NCBI RefSeq assembly: GCF_023155275.1
Contig: NZ_JALMUV010000010.1
Span: 96,505 to 160,504 of the forward strand
Reading direction: 5' to 3'
DNA: 64,000 nucleotides
DNA from: Streptomyces rhizoryzae
GTDB lineage: Bacteria; Actinomycetota; Actinomycetes; Streptomycetales; Streptomycetaceae
The notes under the pieces are model-generated. The model searched no databases. It had not been told where the DNA came from and saw only the letters and a list, made by a program, of their open reading frames with translations. Below are positions 1 through 9,371 of the stretch, in pieces (within the stretch, counting starts at the first letter, position 1; each line of letters starts with the position of its first letter). The translations under genes were made by a program, and so were the position numbers.

Positions 1-428
1 ACCGCGGGCTGGCCCCGGCCACCCTGGTGCCGGCCGCCTCGGCCGGTGCGGCCGGGGTGCTCGCGGCGGGCGGGCCCGGGCCGTGGCCGGTGCTCACCGC
101 CGTGCTGCTCGCCGTCGTCCTGCTCTCCCGGGCCCGCGCCTACCCGCTGGCCGTGGAGGTGGCCGCCCTGCTCGCCGCCGGCACCGCGGTGTGCGTACGG
201 CTCGTCGTGCGCTGCGCGGTGGACGGCGGCGCCCCGGCGCTCGCGCTCGCCGCGCTGTGCGTGCTGACCGCGCTGCCGGTCGCGGCGCTCGCGGTACGGC
301 TGCCCCAGCCGCGGCGGGAGCGGCTGGGACGCCGGCTGGACCTGGCCGAGTCGGTGTGCATGGTGGCGCTGATCCCGGCGGGCCTGGGCGCGTTCGGGCT
401 CTACGGCCTGCTGCCGTTCGGGGCCTGA
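1..428 (+). CDS. C-terminal part of a polytopic membrane protein, probably EccD-type (type VII secretion), cut by window edge
   Basis: The reading frame is open from the first bases, so the start lies upstream of the window. About 140 residues are visible. They form several Ala/Leu/Val-rich membrane segments (an AVLLAVVLL stretch, an ALLAAG stretch, an ALALAALCVLTALPVAAL stretch and a C-terminal IPAGLGAFGLYGLL segment) joined by short Arg-rich loops. This pattern, plus the MinD-like ATPase just downstream, resembles the end of EccD, the multi-spanning channel subunit of actinobacterial type VII secretion. That assignment is an inference from composition and neighbourhood. A transporter of another family remains possible. 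Confidence 0.5.
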   Translation, partial: RGLAPATLVPAASAGAAGVLAAGGPGPWPVLTAVLLAVVLLSRARAYPLAVEVAALLAAGTAVCVRLVVRCAVDGGAPALALAALCVLTALPVAALAVRLPQPRRERLGRRLDLAESVCMVALIPAGLGAFGLYGLLPFGA

Positions 429-764
429 CGGCGGGATGGGCGGAGGAAGGGGAGCGCCGGTGCCGGCGGAGACGAGGCGGACGAGCCGCATGACGCGGAC
501 GGCCCGCATGACGCGGACGGCCCGCACGGCGCGGGCGACGCGGGTGACGCGGACGTTCTGTGAAGACCCTGCGGCGCCGGAACGTTCCGGCCGTGCCCGG
601 GAGTTGGGTTCCCGGGGCGACGGGAGCGGTACCGGTCCCGCCCGCCCCGGACGCGGCGACCACCGCGAAGGCCACGAGCGCCACGAGGGCGGGGCGGGCA
701 ACGAGGGCACGGTGGACGGCGTGGGCAATGAGGGCGACGCGGGCGCGGAAGGAGGTGCGGAACG
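429..764. other. 336-bp gap with short tandem repeats; no convincing gene
   Basis: This stretch separates the truncated membrane protein from the MinD-like gene. It contains an 18-bp direct repeat (488-505 and 506-523, exact) followed by degenerate copies of an ACGCGGACG-type motif. An open frame at 436-768 exists on the plus strand, but its product is a low-complexity Arg/Thr/Gly string with no recognisable family and a start without a good ribosome binding site, so it was not called. A strong Shine-Dalgarno GGAAGGAGG at 747-755 belongs to the downstream gene. Confidence 0.5.
488..523. repeat. Two exact 18-bp direct repeats
   Basis: The unit begins GCATGACGCGGAC and ends GGCCC. The two copies abut directly, and shorter diverged ACGCGG-type copies follow to about 555. 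Nothing links the repeat to a known element. It looks like simple replication-slippage DNA. Confidence 0.6.
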
Positions 765-2384
765 GTGACGACGGGACACGAGGAGCTGTCCGGGACGGGT
801 AACGGGCCCGTGCCGGTGCCGGTGCCGGTGCCGGTGCCGATGCCGGGGCAGGCGCCGATGGCGGCGACGGCACCGGTGGATCACCCGACGCCCGCGGCGG
901 CCGCGGCCCCGGCCGCTCCGGCCGCCCCGGTGGCGCCGGCCGCCCCCGTGGCGCCGCCCGCCGCGTCCCCGTTCGACCCGCCACCGGGCCACCCGGGCCC
1001 GGCCCCGACGGCCCCTGCCCGCGCGGCGGCCCCTGCTCCGGGCGCGGCGGCCCCCGTGCCCCCGGCGCCCGGGGTGACTCCCGCGAGCGTGGTGATCCCC
1101 GCGCCCGCGATGGCCCCCGGGCCCCCCGCGGCAGCCGCGGCCCCTCCGTCCCCACCCCTCCCTCCGGCCGCACCGCCCACCGCGACCCCGCTCACCCCGG
1201 TGGCCGCACCGGCACCCGCCCCCGTGCCCCCGGCGGCCCCGGCCCCTGCCCCGGCCCCCGGCCGTTACGGCTCCGGCGCGCTGCCGGTGCGGACGCCCGT
1301 TTCGGTGCCGCTGCTGCCGCCCGAGCTGGCCGACGGGCAGCCCCGGCCGCGCCGCGGCGACCCGCTGGCCCGGCGCGCGGGCCGCGCCCTGCGCAAGGTG
1401 TTCGCGTCCTCGCCCGCCGCCGAGACGGCCGCCCTCACCCGCGCCGCGCACGCCATCCAGCAGCCGGTCACCAGCGGCCGGCAGATCGCGGTGTCCAGCA
1501 TCCGCGGCGGCGCGGGCAAGTCCACCGTCGCCGCGCTGCTGGCGCTGACCTACGCCCACTACCGCCCCGACCCGGTGCTCGCCGTCGAGGCCGACCCGGC
1601 GCTGGGCACCCTGCCGCACCGGCTCGGCGCCCGCGAGGTCCGCTGGTCGGGCAGCGACCTGGCGCAGATCCTCGACCCGTCGATGCTGATCACCGACCTG
1701 ACCGGCTACCTCCTGCCGTTCGCCGGCGGCGGCTGGCTGCTGCCCGGCAGCCAGGGCGCCATCGGGACCCGGCTCGACCTGGACACCTACCGCGTGGTCA
1801 TGACCACGCTGCGCCGGCACTTCGCCGCCACCGTCGTGGACTGCGAGACGCTGCCCGCCGAGGTGGCGCGCACCGCGCTGGTCACCACCCAGGCCCGGGT
1901 CCTGGTCACCCCGGCCACCCCGGAGGGCGTGGCCGCCACCCGGTCCGTACTGGACTGGGTCGGCGGGCTGCACCCCGGGCTCCTGCCGACCACGGTCGTC
2001 GTCCTCACCCACCCCGCGCCGGACAGCGGCGTCGACGTCCGGCGGGCCGCCGCGCACCTGGGCGCCGGCGGCGCGGCCGTGCTGCCGCTGCCCTACGACC
2101 GGCATCTGGCGGCCGGCGGCGCCATCCGGGCGGAGCTCCTGGGGGCCCGCACCCGGGAGGCCGCCGCCGGGATCGCGGCCGAGGCCATGGACCGCGCGGT
2201 CTCCCGCGACCCGTCCCGCCGCCGCCCCCCGCCCCAGGGCCCCGCCCCGGACCGGCCCCCGGCCCCGGCGCCCCACCCGTACCCGGCCCCGCCCGCCGCC
2301 CCTCCGGGCCCGTACGGCGGCCTGCCCGGCAGCGCGCCCGGCGGCCCGCACGGCGCCCCCCACGGCGGCACCCCCGCCCCCTGA
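765..2384 (+). CDS. MinD/ParA-like P-loop ATPase with long Pro/Ala-rich arms
   Basis: 539 residues from a GTG start placed 9 nt after the Shine-Dalgarno GGAAGGAGG. Residues 1 to about 235 are low-complexity Pro/Ala/Val sequence that opens with a VP dipeptide repeat. A SIMIBI-class ATPase core follows, with the P-loop RGGAGKST at 247-254 and a VVDCETLP segment at the Walker B position. The final 60 residues are again Pro/Gly/Ala-rich. In the ParA/MinD deviant Walker A (KGGxGK) the first position is Lys; here it is Arg. Proteins of this build sit in type VII secretion loci and are thought to be regulatory or chaperone-like ATPases, which fits the probable EccD end upstream. The substrate or partner cannot be read from the sequence. 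Confidence 0.75.
   Translation: MTTGHEELSGTGNGPVPVPVPVPVPMPGQAPMAATAPVDHPTPAAAAAPAAPAAPVAPAAPVAPPAASPFDPPPGHPGPAPTAPARAAAPAPGAAAPVPPAPGVTPASVVIPAPAMAPGPPAAAAAPPSPPLPPAAPPTATPLTPVAAPAPAPVPPAAPAPAPAPGRYGSGALPVRTPVSVPLLPPELADGQPRPRRGDPLARRAGRALRKVFASSPAAETAALTRAAHAIQQPVTSGRQIAVSSIRGGAGKSTVAALLALTYAHYRPDPVLAVEADPALGTLPHRLGAREVRWSGSDLAQILDPSMLITDLTGYLLPFAGGGWLLPGSQGAIGTRLDLDTYRVVMTTLRRHFAATVVDCETLPAEVARTALVTTQARVLVTPATPEGVAATRSVLDWVGGLHPGLLPTTVVVLTHPAPDSGVDVRRAAAHLGAGGAAVLPLPYDRHLAAGGAIRAELLGARTREAAAGIAAEAMDRAVSRDPSRRRPPPQGPAPDRPPAPAPHPYPAPPAAPPGPYGGLPGSAPGGPHGAPHGGTPAP
810..839 (+). repeat. GTGCCG hexanucleotide tandem repeat inside the MinD-like gene
   Basis: About five head-to-tail GTGCCG units encode the Val-Pro run near the protein N terminus. 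In-frame slippage would change the length of the arm without breaking the frame. Confidence 0.7.
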
Positions 2385-2640
2385 TCCGCCCGCCGCGTGG
2401 CCCGCCACCACCGTCGTCCCGCCATGCGGACGCTTTCCGTCCGTTGGCTGAGACGGTTCGAGAGGCGGGCGGGCCGGCCGTCTACGCTGCCGGCCACCCA
2501 GGACGGGCGAAGTGGGGACAACCCCGCCATCCGCGCACCACGCGGCTGCGGAGCGTGCCCGGGGCAGGGCCTAGACTCCCGTCCGTACAGATCGTGTAAA
2601 AGTCGTTTCAAGAAGCGCAGTCAGGGAGCGAGGGGCGGAC

Positions 2641-3042
2641 GTGCCGGACGCGACCGTACGCACCACCGCCGCCGCGGACTATTTCCAGGGCTATGCGGCC
2701 GTCGGGATCATCGCCGTGGTCGGGGTGCTGTTCGTCGCCGTGGCCTTCGGGGCCGGGCGGCTGCTGCGCCCTGTCGTGCCCACGCCCGAGAAGCTGCTGA
2801 CGTACGAGTGCGGGGTCGACCCGGTCGGCGAGGGCTGGGCGCACACCCAGGTCCGCTACTACGTCTACGCCTTCCTCTACGTCGTCTTCGCCGTCGACTC
2901 GATCTTCCTCTTCCCCTGGGCGACGGTCTTCGCCGCGCCCGGTTTCGGCGGTGTCACGCTGGTGGAGATGTTCATCTTCCTCGGCTTCCTCGCCGTCGGC
3001 CTGCTCTACGCGTACAGGAAGGGCGTCCTGGAATGGACGTGA
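2641..3042 (+). CDS. nuoA: NADH-quinone oxidoreductase subunit A (orphan set)
   Basis: 133 residues with three predicted membrane segments and the family hallmark [13 protein letters not shown] in the loop after the first segment. NuoA is a small membrane subunit of complex I at the junction between the quinone site and the proton-pumping arm. A GTG start follows the purine-rich stretch GGGAGCGAGGGG. It is the first gene of a ten-gene operon, and its stop overlaps the nuoB start. A TAGACT hexamer at 2572-2577 could be a -10 element for the operon, but no matching -35 was seen. Confidence 0.95.
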   Translation: MPDATVRTTAAADYFQGYAAVGIIAVVGVLFVAVAFGAGRLLRPVVPTPEKLLTYECGVDPVGEGWAHTQVRYYVYAFLYVVFAVDSIFLFPWATVFAAPGFGGVTLVEMFIFLGFLAVGLLYAYRKGVLEWT

Positions 3043-3662
3043 CCCCCGCCTCCGCCGCCCCCGTGCCCCTGCCGGAGCCGCGGCGCCTCGGCGCGCTGGC
3101 CCGGCTCGCGCCGGAACCGATGAAAGTGGTCCTGAACTGGGGCCGCCGCTACAGCCTCTGGGTCTTCAACTTCGGCCTGGCCTGCTGCGCCATCGAGTTC
3201 ATCGCCGCGTCCATGGCCCGGCACGACTTCATCCGGCTCGGCGTGATCCCGTTCGCGCCCGGCCCCCGCCAGGCCGACCTGATGGTCGTCTCCGGCACGG
3301 TGACCGACAAGATGGCCCCGGCCGTCAAGCGGCTCTACGAGCAGATGCCCGAGCCCAAGTACGTCATCTCCTTCGGCGCCTGCTCCAACTGCGGCGGCCC
3401 GTACTGGGACTCGTACTCCGTCACCAAGGGCGTCGACCAGGTCATCCCGGTGGACGTCTACGTCCCCGGCTGCCCGCCGCGCCCGGAGGCGCTGCTCCAG
3501 GGCATCCTCAAGCTCCAGGAGAAGATCGCCCGGGAGTCGCTCGGCGAGCGCTACGGCACCGCCGGACGGCCGTCCGCGGCCGCGCTCCGCAGCGGCCTGG
3601 TGACCCCGCCGCCCGCCCCGGCCGCGGACGCCACCGGGGCCACCGGAGAGGGACCCCGATGA
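3033..3662 (+). CDS. nuoB: NADH-quinone oxidoreductase subunit B (orphan set)
   Basis: 209 residues. NuoB carries cluster N2, the last iron-sulfur centre before quinone. All four ligands are visible: the tandem pair Cys51-Cys52 in LACCAIE, Cys117 in GACSNCGG and Cys147 in VPGCPPRPE, with spacing as in the E. coli protein. The start ATG overlaps the end of nuoA by 10 nt and the stop overlaps the nuoC start, so translation is probably coupled. A Pro/Ala-rich tail of about 30 residues follows the conserved domain. No nuoD lies downstream, although NuoD normally forms the quinone pocket together with this subunit. Confidence 0.96.
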   Translation: MDVTPASAAPVPLPEPRRLGALARLAPEPMKVVLNWGRRYSLWVFNFGLACCAIEFIAASMARHDFIRLGVIPFAPGPRQADLMVVSGTVTDKMAPAVKRLYEQMPEPKYVISFGACSNCGGPYWDSYSVTKGVDQVIPVDVYVPGCPPRPEALLQGILKLQEKIARESLGERYGTAGRPSAAALRSGLVTPPPAPAADATGATGEGPR

Positions 3663-4807
3663 GCGAGCAGCCCGACCGGACCGAGCAGCCCGACCAGCCC
3701 GCACAGCCGTCCCCGGAGCCGGCCGGCGAGCCGGCGCCGCAGCCCGTCGGCTGGCTGCCCGCGCCGGCCGCCGAGATCTTCGGCGCGGGCGCCGCGGCGG
3801 AGCTGGCGTACGGCCTGCTGACCGTCGACGTCCCGGCGGACGCCTGGACCGGCGCGCTGACCGCCGCCCGCGACGAGCTGGGCTGCACCTATTTCGACTG
3901 GCTGAGCGCCGTCGACGAGCCCGGCACCGGCTTCCGGATCTGCGCCCACCTCGCCGACGTGAGCCGCCCCGGGGCGGTCCGCCGGCTGGTCGTGCGGACC
4001 ACCGTGCCGCACGACGCGCCCGTGCTGCCCACCGCGGTGGGCGTGTTCGCGGGCGCCGGCTGGCACGAGCGGGAGACCCACGAGATGTTCGGCGTGGACT
4101 TCACCGGCCACCCGCACCTGGTGCCGCTGCTCCTGCCGGAGACCTTCGAGGGCCACCCGCTGCGCAAGGACTTCGTGCTCGCGGCCCGGGTCGCCAAGGC
4201 GTGGCCGGGGGCCAAGGAGCCGGGGGAGCCGGCCGCGGGCGCCGGGCCCAAGCGGCGCCAGATGCTGCCGCCGGGCGTGCCCGACCCCAACGAATGGGGG
4301 CCGCTCAAGGGACAGTTGCCGCCCGCCCCGGCCCGTCCGGCCCGCGGTGCGCGGGCGGCGGGGGCCGCGGGCGAGCGCCCGGCCCGGCGCACCCGCACCG
4401 CGGGCGCGGGCTCGGCGAGCCAGCAGGCGGCCGCGGCCGGCACCCCGGCGGACGCCGCGGCCGGCGCCCCGCCCGCCCGTCCGGAGCGGCCCGCCCGGCG
4501 CACCCGCAGCGCGAGCGAGGGCTCGGCCAGCCAGCAGGCGGCCGCCGCGGAGCCCGCGGCACCGGCCACCGAGGCTCCGGCCACCGAGGCTCCGGCGCCC
4601 CGGGACGCCGCCGCGCCGCGCTCCTCCGACGCGCCCTGGCACCACGCCCGCCCGGCCTTCGGCGCCGAAGCGGAACGGGAGCCGGACCGCGCCCCCGAAG
4701 CGCAGCCGGACCGCGACCGCGCCCCCGAAGCGCAGCCGGACCGCGCCCCGGAACCCCCCGCACGGCCCGCCCGACGACCCGATGACGAAGGAGGCGACAC
4801 CCCATGA
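3659..4807 (+). CDS. nuoC: NADH-quinone oxidoreductase subunit C with long repetitive tail (orphan set)
   Basis: 382 residues, well above the roughly 170-250 usual for a stand-alone NuoC. The conserved 30 kDa domain spans about residues 35-185 and contains the signature [15 protein letters not shown] followed by HPLRKDF. From about residue 195 the protein is a disordered, charged Ala/Pro/Arg/Glu tail. The tail holds two copies of a 21-residue unit that starts RPARRTR and ends SASQQAAAA (240-260 and 277-297), then [12 protein letters not shown] repeats at 342-363. The tail is not a remnant of NuoD: no NuoD motif is present. The ATGA overlap with nuoB and the overlap with nuoH indicate operon membership. 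Confidence 0.93.
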   Translation: MSEQPDRTEQPDQPAQPSPEPAGEPAPQPVGWLPAPAAEIFGAGAAAELAYGLLTVDVPADAWTGALTAARDELGCTYFDWLSAVDEPGTGFRICAHLADVSRPGAVRRLVVRTTVPHDAPVLPTAVGVFAGAGWHERETHEMFGVDFTGHPHLVPLLLPETFEGHPLRKDFVLAARVAKAWPGAKEPGEPAAGAGPKRRQMLPPGVPDPNEWGPLKGQLPPAPARPARGARAAGAAGERPARRTRTAGAGSASQQAAAAGTPADAAAGAPPARPERPARRTRSASEGSASQQAAAAEPAAPATEAPATEAPAPRDAAAPRSSDAPWHHARPAFGAEAEREPDRAPEAQPDRDRAPEAQPDRAPEPPARPARRPDDEGGDTP

Positions 4808-5769
4808 GCGACACCCTCGCCCTGGTGCTGCGGGTCCTCGCCGTCTTCGTCGTCTTTCTGGTCCTCCCGCTGGTCGTCGGTCAGACCGAGCACAAGGTCA
4901 TGGCCCATATGCAGGGCCGCCTCGGCCCGATGTACGCGGGCGGCTTCCACGGCTGGGCGCAACTGGTCGCCGACGGCGTCAAGTTCGCGCAGAAGGAGGA
5001 CGTCGTCCCGGCCGGCGCCGACCGGCGGATCTTCCAGCTCGCCCCCGCGGTGGCGCTGCTGCCCTACCTCCTGGTCATGATCGCCATCCCGGTGGGGCCG
5101 CACAACGCCGTCGGGCAGGCGCTCGACGCCGGTGTCTTCTTCGCGCTCGCCGTGATGGGCGTCGGCGTGCTCGGCTCCCTGATGGCGGGCTGGGCCTCGG
5201 CGAACAAGTTCTCCCTGCTCGGCGGTCTGCGCACGGCCGCCCAGCTGCTCGCCTACGAGCTGCCGATGCTGCTGGCCGCCGCGTCCGTGGCGATGGCCGC
5301 CGGCACCCTCTCGCTGCCCGGCATCCTCGACGCCTTCCACTGGTGGTGGCTGCCGTGGCAGATCATCGGCGGCGTGGTGTTCTTCACCGCCGGGCTCGCC
5401 GAGCTCCAGCGGCCGCCGTTCGACATGCCGGTCGCCGACTCCGAGATCATCTTCGGCGCCTACACCGAGTACACCGGCCTCCGCTTCGCGCTCTTCCTGC
5501 TCGCCGAGTACGCCGGCATCGTCGTCCTCAGCGCGCTGACCGCGGTGCTCTTCCTCGGCGGCTGGCACGGCCCGTTCGGCGACGCCGGCCTGGGCTGGCT
5601 GTGGACGCTGGTGAAGACCGCGGCGCTCTGCTTCGTCGTCATCTGGCTGCGGGTCACCTACCCGCGGCTGCGCGAGGACCAGCTGCAGAAGCTCGCCTGG
5701 ACCGTCCTGATCCCGCTCGCGCTCGTCCAGATCGCCCTCACCGGCATCGTCAAGGTGGTGATCTCCTAA
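4804..5769 (+). CDS. nuoH: NADH-quinone oxidoreductase subunit H (orphan set)
   Basis: 321 residues with about eight hydrophobic membrane segments. NuoH forms most of the quinone-access cavity of complex I. Family motifs are present: GRLGPMYAGGFHGWAQLVAD near residue 38, and an acidic loop reading ELQRPPFDMPVADSE then TEYTGLRF around residue 200. The loop acidic residues thought to couple quinone chemistry to proton movement are retained. The start overlaps the nuoC stop by four bases and nuoI begins one codon later, so the gene is deep inside the operon. Confidence 0.95.
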   Translation: MSDTLALVLRVLAVFVVFLVLPLVVGQTEHKVMAHMQGRLGPMYAGGFHGWAQLVADGVKFAQKEDVVPAGADRRIFQLAPAVALLPYLLVMIAIPVGPHNAVGQALDAGVFFALAVMGVGVLGSLMAGWASANKFSLLGGLRTAAQLLAYELPMLLAAASVAMAAGTLSLPGILDAFHWWWLPWQIIGGVVFFTAGLAELQRPPFDMPVADSEIIFGAYTEYTGLRFALFLLAEYAGIVVLSALTAVLFLGGWHGPFGDAGLGWLWTLVKTAALCFVVIWLRVTYPRLREDQLQKLAWTVLIPLALVQIALTGIVKVVIS

Positions 5770-6399
5770 ATGTCCCGCCCGTCGACCGACCACCACCCCG
5801 CCGCGACGCCCGCCAAGCGGAGCCGCGTCCCCGGTTCCGGCCTGGCCAAGGGCCTGGCCGTCACGCTCCGCACGATGACGCGCAAGACCGTCACCGCGCA
5901 GTACCCGGACGTCCAGCCCGACCTCGCGCCCCGCACCCGCGGCGTCATCGGGCTGTTCGAGGAGAACTGCACGGTCTGCATGCTGTGCGCCCGCGAGTGC
6001 CCCGACTGGTGCATCTACATCGACTCCCACAAGGAGACGGTGCCGCCGGCCGCCCCCGGCGGCCGGGAGCGCAGCCGCAACGTCCTGGACCGCTTCGCGA
6101 TCGACTTCGCGCTGTGCATGTACTGCGGGATCTGCATCGAGGTCTGCCCGTTCGACGCGCTGTTCTGGTCCCCGGAGTTCGAGTACGCCGAGACCGACAT
6201 CCGCGACCTCACCCACGAGCGCGACAAGCTGCGCGCGTGGATGTGGACGGTGCCCGAGCCGCCCGCGCTCGATCCGGCGGCCGAGGAGCCCAAGGAGATC
6301 GCCGCGGCCCGCAAGGCCGCGGACAAGCTCGCCGCCCAGCAGGCCGCCGCCGCACCGCGGACCACCGGCACCGACGCACCCCGGGAGGAGGGCACGTGA
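5770..6399 (+). CDS. nuoI: NADH-quinone oxidoreductase subunit I, 2[4Fe-4S] protein (orphan set)
   Basis: 209 residues. Two CxxCxxCxxxCP ferredoxin motifs bind the two tetranuclear clusters that pass electrons towards NuoB: Cys67, 70, 73, 77 and Cys116, 119, 122, 126. An amphipathic basic N terminus and an Ala/Lys-rich C-terminal tail flank the ferredoxin core. The ATG follows the nuoH stop directly. With no NuoEFG module encoded here, the electron donor to these clusters is unknown; a ferredoxin or other soluble carrier would be the obvious inference. Confidence 0.96.
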   Translation: MSRPSTDHHPAATPAKRSRVPGSGLAKGLAVTLRTMTRKTVTAQYPDVQPDLAPRTRGVIGLFEENCTVCMLCARECPDWCIYIDSHKETVPPAAPGGRERSRNVLDRFAIDFALCMYCGICIEVCPFDALFWSPEFEYAETDIRDLTHERDKLRAWMWTVPEPPALDPAAEEPKEIAAARKAADKLAAQQAAAAPRTTGTDAPREEGT

Positions 6400-6986
6400 C
6401 GCTCGCCGCCGCCGGCCCCGGCTTCCTCTCGCCCACCGGGGTCGAGATCGCCTTCGTCCTCGTCGGCCTCGCCACCCTCGGCGCGGCCCTGCTGACCGTC
6501 ACCACCCGGCAGCTGGTGCACGCCGCCCTGTGGCTGGTGGCCGCCCTCGGCGGGATCGCCGTGGAGTACCTCCTGCTCACCGCGGAGTTCATCGCCTGGG
6601 TGCAGGTGCTGATCTACGTCGGCTCGGTGGTGGTGCTGCTGCTCTTCGGGCTGATGCTCACCAAGGCGCCCATCGGGCCGTCCCCGGACGCCGACTCGGG
6701 CAACCGCTGGGCCGCCGTCACCGTGGCCGGCGCCTCCGCCGCGGCCCTGGTATGGATCGTCGCCGACGCCTTCCGCACCACGTGGATCGACTTCGGCGGG
6801 GCCGTCCAGGGCTCCACCGAGGTCTCCGGGCGCAGCCTGTTCCGCTACTGGGTGCTGCCCTTCGAGGCGCTGTCCGTCCTGCTGCTCGCCGCGCTGGTCG
6901 GCGCGATCGTGCTGTCCCGCCGCACCGGGGCGAAGGGCGCCGCCGAGGCCGTGGCCCCGGGCACCGCCGGGGAGGAGCGGCGCTGA
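6396..6986 (+). CDS. nuoJ: NADH-quinone oxidoreductase subunit J (orphan set)
   Basis: 196 residues with five predicted membrane spans, including the family stretch [18 protein letters not shown]. NuoJ is a membrane subunit between the quinone module and the antiporter-like subunits. The GTG start overlaps the nuoI stop as GTGA and is preceded by the strong Shine-Dalgarno GGGAGGAGGG. The last 25 residues are a polar cytoplasmic tail. The stop overlaps nuoK as TGATG. Confidence 0.93.
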   Translation: MTLAAAGPGFLSPTGVEIAFVLVGLATLGAALLTVTTRQLVHAALWLVAALGGIAVEYLLLTAEFIAWVQVLIYVGSVVVLLLFGLMLTKAPIGPSPDADSGNRWAAVTVAGASAAALVWIVADAFRTTWIDFGGAVQGSTEVSGRSLFRYWVLPFEALSVLLLAALVGAIVLSRRTGAKGAAEAVAPGTAGEERR

Positions 6987-7375
6987 TGCACCTGGTCTAC
7001 CCGGCGGTCCTGGCCGTCCTCCTCTTCTGCACCGGCCTGTACGGCGTCCTCGCGCGCCGCAACGCCATCCTGGTGCTGATGTCCGTCGAGCTGATGCTCA
7101 ACGCCGTCAACCTCAACCTCGTCGCCTTCGACGTCTGGCTGCGCGACACCCTGCACGCCGGCCAGGCCCTCACCCTCTTCACCATCGCCGTCGCCGCCGC
7201 CGAGATCGGCATCGGCCTGGCGATCGTGCTGCTCGTCTACCGCAACCGCGGCAGCTCCGACATCGACCGCCTCCGCGACCTCGCCGAACGCCCGGCCGGA
7301 CCGTCCGCTCCGGACGGGTCGGGCAGCGCGGACGGGGCGCCGCGGCCGGACACCGGGGCGGAGGCCACCGCGTGA
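6986..7375 (+). CDS. nuoK: NADH-quinone oxidoreductase subunit K (orphan set)
   Basis: 129 residues. Three membrane spans occupy residues 1-90. They include the conserved intramembrane Glu in [14 protein letters not shown] and a second in [17 protein letters not shown], both associated with proton transfer in the family. A polar Pro/Gly/Ala tail of about 35 residues extends past the usual 100-residue length. The start uses the TGATG overlap with nuoJ, and nuoL begins inside the last codons. Confidence 0.94.
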   Translation: MHLVYPAVLAVLLFCTGLYGVLARRNAILVLMSVELMLNAVNLNLVAFDVWLRDTLHAGQALTLFTIAVAAAEIGIGLAIVLLVYRNRGSSDIDRLRDLAERPAGPSAPDGSGSADGAPRPDTGAEATA

Positions 7376-9369
7376 CGCTCACCACCACCGCCGTACTCGT
7401 CCCCCTCCTGCCGTTCCTCGGGGCCGTCGCCGGCTTCCTGACCGGCAGGCGCTCGCCCGGATTCGTCCGGCCGCTGGCCGTCCTGCCGACGCTCGCCGCG
7501 GCCGTGCTGACCGTCGCGGTCGCGGTGGGCCAGGGCGCCGGCCCGGCCACCGACGTCGCCACCCGGCTCACCCCGACCGGTTCGCTCCCCATCGACCTCG
7601 CGCTGCACATCGACGGCTTCGCCGCGCTGATCGCCGTCCTCGTCGGCACCGTGGCGACCTGCGTGCAGATCTACTCCACGGCGTACCTGCGGGACGACCC
7701 GCGCTACCCCTCCTACGCCGCGCTGGTCTCGCTCTTCACCTCCGCGATGCTGCTGGTCGTCTACACCGGCGACCTGATGGTGCTGCTGGTCGGCTGGGAA
7801 GTGATGGGCATCTGCTCGTACTTCCTCGTCGGCCACTACTGGGAGACCGAGGCGGCCCGGGCCGCCTCCCTCAAGGCGTTCCTGGTCACCAAGCTCGGCG
7901 ACGTCCCCTTCCTGTTCGGCATCTTCGCGCTGGCCGCCGACACCGGGACCTTCCGGATCACCGGCATCCTCGGCCACATCGCCCGCGACGGGCTGCACCA
8001 CCCGACGCTGATCGCGCTGCTGCTGCTGGCCGGCGTCGCGGGCAAGTCCGCGCAGTTCCCGCTGCACACCTGGCTCCCGGACGCGATGGCCGGTCCGACG
8101 CCGGTCTCCGCGCTCATCCACGCCGCGACGATGGTCGCCGCCGGGGTCTACGTCGTCGCCCGCCTCCTGCCGGTCTTCGCCGCCTCCGCCGCGGCGCTGG
8201 TCGTGCTCGCGGTGATGGCCGCGGTGACCATGGTCGGCTCCGCCCTGGCCGCCCTGGCCCAGGACGACATCAAGCGGGTGCTGGCCTATTCGACCGTCGG
8301 CCAGCTCGGCTACATGACCGGCGCGCTGGCCGTCGGCGACCGCGGCGCCGCCGTCTTCCACCTGCTGTCGCACGGTGCGTTCAAGGCCCTCCTCTTCCTC
8401 GGCGCGGGCGTGGTCATCCACGCCGCGGGCACCAACTCGCTCGCCGCCATGTCCCGTACGGGCGGCCTGGCCCGGCGCGTCCCGGACGCCTTCTGGACGC
8501 TGACCGTCGCGCTGCTCGCGCTCGCCGCCATCCCGCCGTTCGCCGGCTTCTTCTCCAAGGAAGCCGTGCTGGGCGCCGCCGAGCACGCCGCCACCGGTCA
8601 CGCCGCCGGCATCCCCGGCGCCGCCGGCTGGACCGTCCTGCTCTCCGGTCTGCTCACCGCCCTCCTCACCGCCGCCTACGCCACCCGGCTGTGGCTGCTG
8701 GCCTTCCGCGGCACCGGCCCCGAGGCCCCCGACCACGGGCCGCAGCCGCTCGCCATGAACGCCGTGCTGTGGGTGCTGTTCGTCCCCACCGTCGGCTTCG
8801 GGCTGACCGCCCCCCTGCTGCCCGCGTGGTTCGACGGGCGCTCCCTGGCGCCGGGTGCCACCACCTCCGTGCTCGGCACCGGCGTCGCCCTCGTCGGCGG
8901 CCTGGTCACCTACGCCGCCTGGCGCCACACCAGCACCCGCGCCGCCCGCGCCCCGCTCGGCGCGGTGGCCGCCGTGCCCGACGTGTCGCCCGCGGTCGCC
9001 GAGGAGGTGGCCATCGACGTGCACACCCCGGCCTACGGCGACATCGCCGGCGCCCCGGACCCGGCCGACCCCGGCCGGCTCCTGCTCGGCCCGCTGCACC
9101 GCCACGCCGCCGCCGGCTTCCACCTCGACGCCGTCTACACCGCGCTGTTCGTCCGGCCCACCCGCGCCGCCGCGACGCTGGTCCGCTTCCTGGACCACGC
9201 GGTCGTCGACACCTACGTCCGCGGCGCCGGCGCCGCCCCCCGCTGGCTGGGCGCCGCCGTCCGCCGCGCCCAGACCGGGAACGTGCAGACCTACCTCGGG
9301 GCACTGCTGGCCGGCGCGCTCGTGCTGGCCATCGCCGCCGTCCTCGTCGCTACGGGCACGGGAGCCTGA
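7372..9369 (+). CDS. nuoL: NADH-quinone oxidoreductase subunit L, antiporter-like (orphan set)
   Basis: 665 residues and many membrane spans. NuoL is the distal proton-pumping subunit, related to Mrp Na+/H+ antiporters. Conserved landmarks are [17 protein letters not shown] near residue 140, the lysine-bearing [16 protein letters not shown] near 225 and the [15 protein letters not shown] helix. The hydrophilic stretch after residue 500 leads to the lateral helix and final span expected of NuoL. A GTG start overlaps the nuoK stop as GTGA. Confidence 0.95.
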   Translation: MTLTTTAVLVPLLPFLGAVAGFLTGRRSPGFVRPLAVLPTLAAAVLTVAVAVGQGAGPATDVATRLTPTGSLPIDLALHIDGFAALIAVLVGTVATCVQIYSTAYLRDDPRYPSYAALVSLFTSAMLLVVYTGDLMVLLVGWEVMGICSYFLVGHYWETEAARAASLKAFLVTKLGDVPFLFGIFALAADTGTFRITGILGHIARDGLHHPTLIALLLLAGVAGKSAQFPLHTWLPDAMAGPTPVSALIHAATMVAAGVYVVARLLPVFAASAAALVVLAVMAAVTMVGSALAALAQDDIKRVLAYSTVGQLGYMTGALAVGDRGAAVFHLLSHGAFKALLFLGAGVVIHAAGTNSLAAMSRTGGLARRVPDAFWTLTVALLALAAIPPFAGFFSKEAVLGAAEHAATGHAAGIPGAAGWTVLLSGLLTALLTAAYATRLWLLAFRGTGPEAPDHGPQPLAMNAVLWVLFVPTVGFGLTAPLLPAWFDGRSLAPGATTSVLGTGVALVGGLVTYAAWRHTSTRAARAPLGAVAAVPDVSPAVAEEVAIDVHTPAYGDIAGAPDPADPGRLLLGPLHRHAAAGFHLDAVYTALFVRPTRAAATLVRFLDHAVVDTYVRGAGAAPRWLGAAVRRAQTGNVQTYLGALLAGALVLAIAAVLVATGTGA

Positions 9370-9371
9370 CC

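Noticed and set aside
436..768. 110-residue open frame between the membrane protein and the MinD-like gene
   Set aside because: Low-complexity Arg/Thr/Gly translation from a repeat tract, weak start context, no recognisable domain.
4260..4807. The NuoC tail as a fused NuoD remnant
   Set aside because: No NuoD motif is present; the tail is low-complexity and repetitive.
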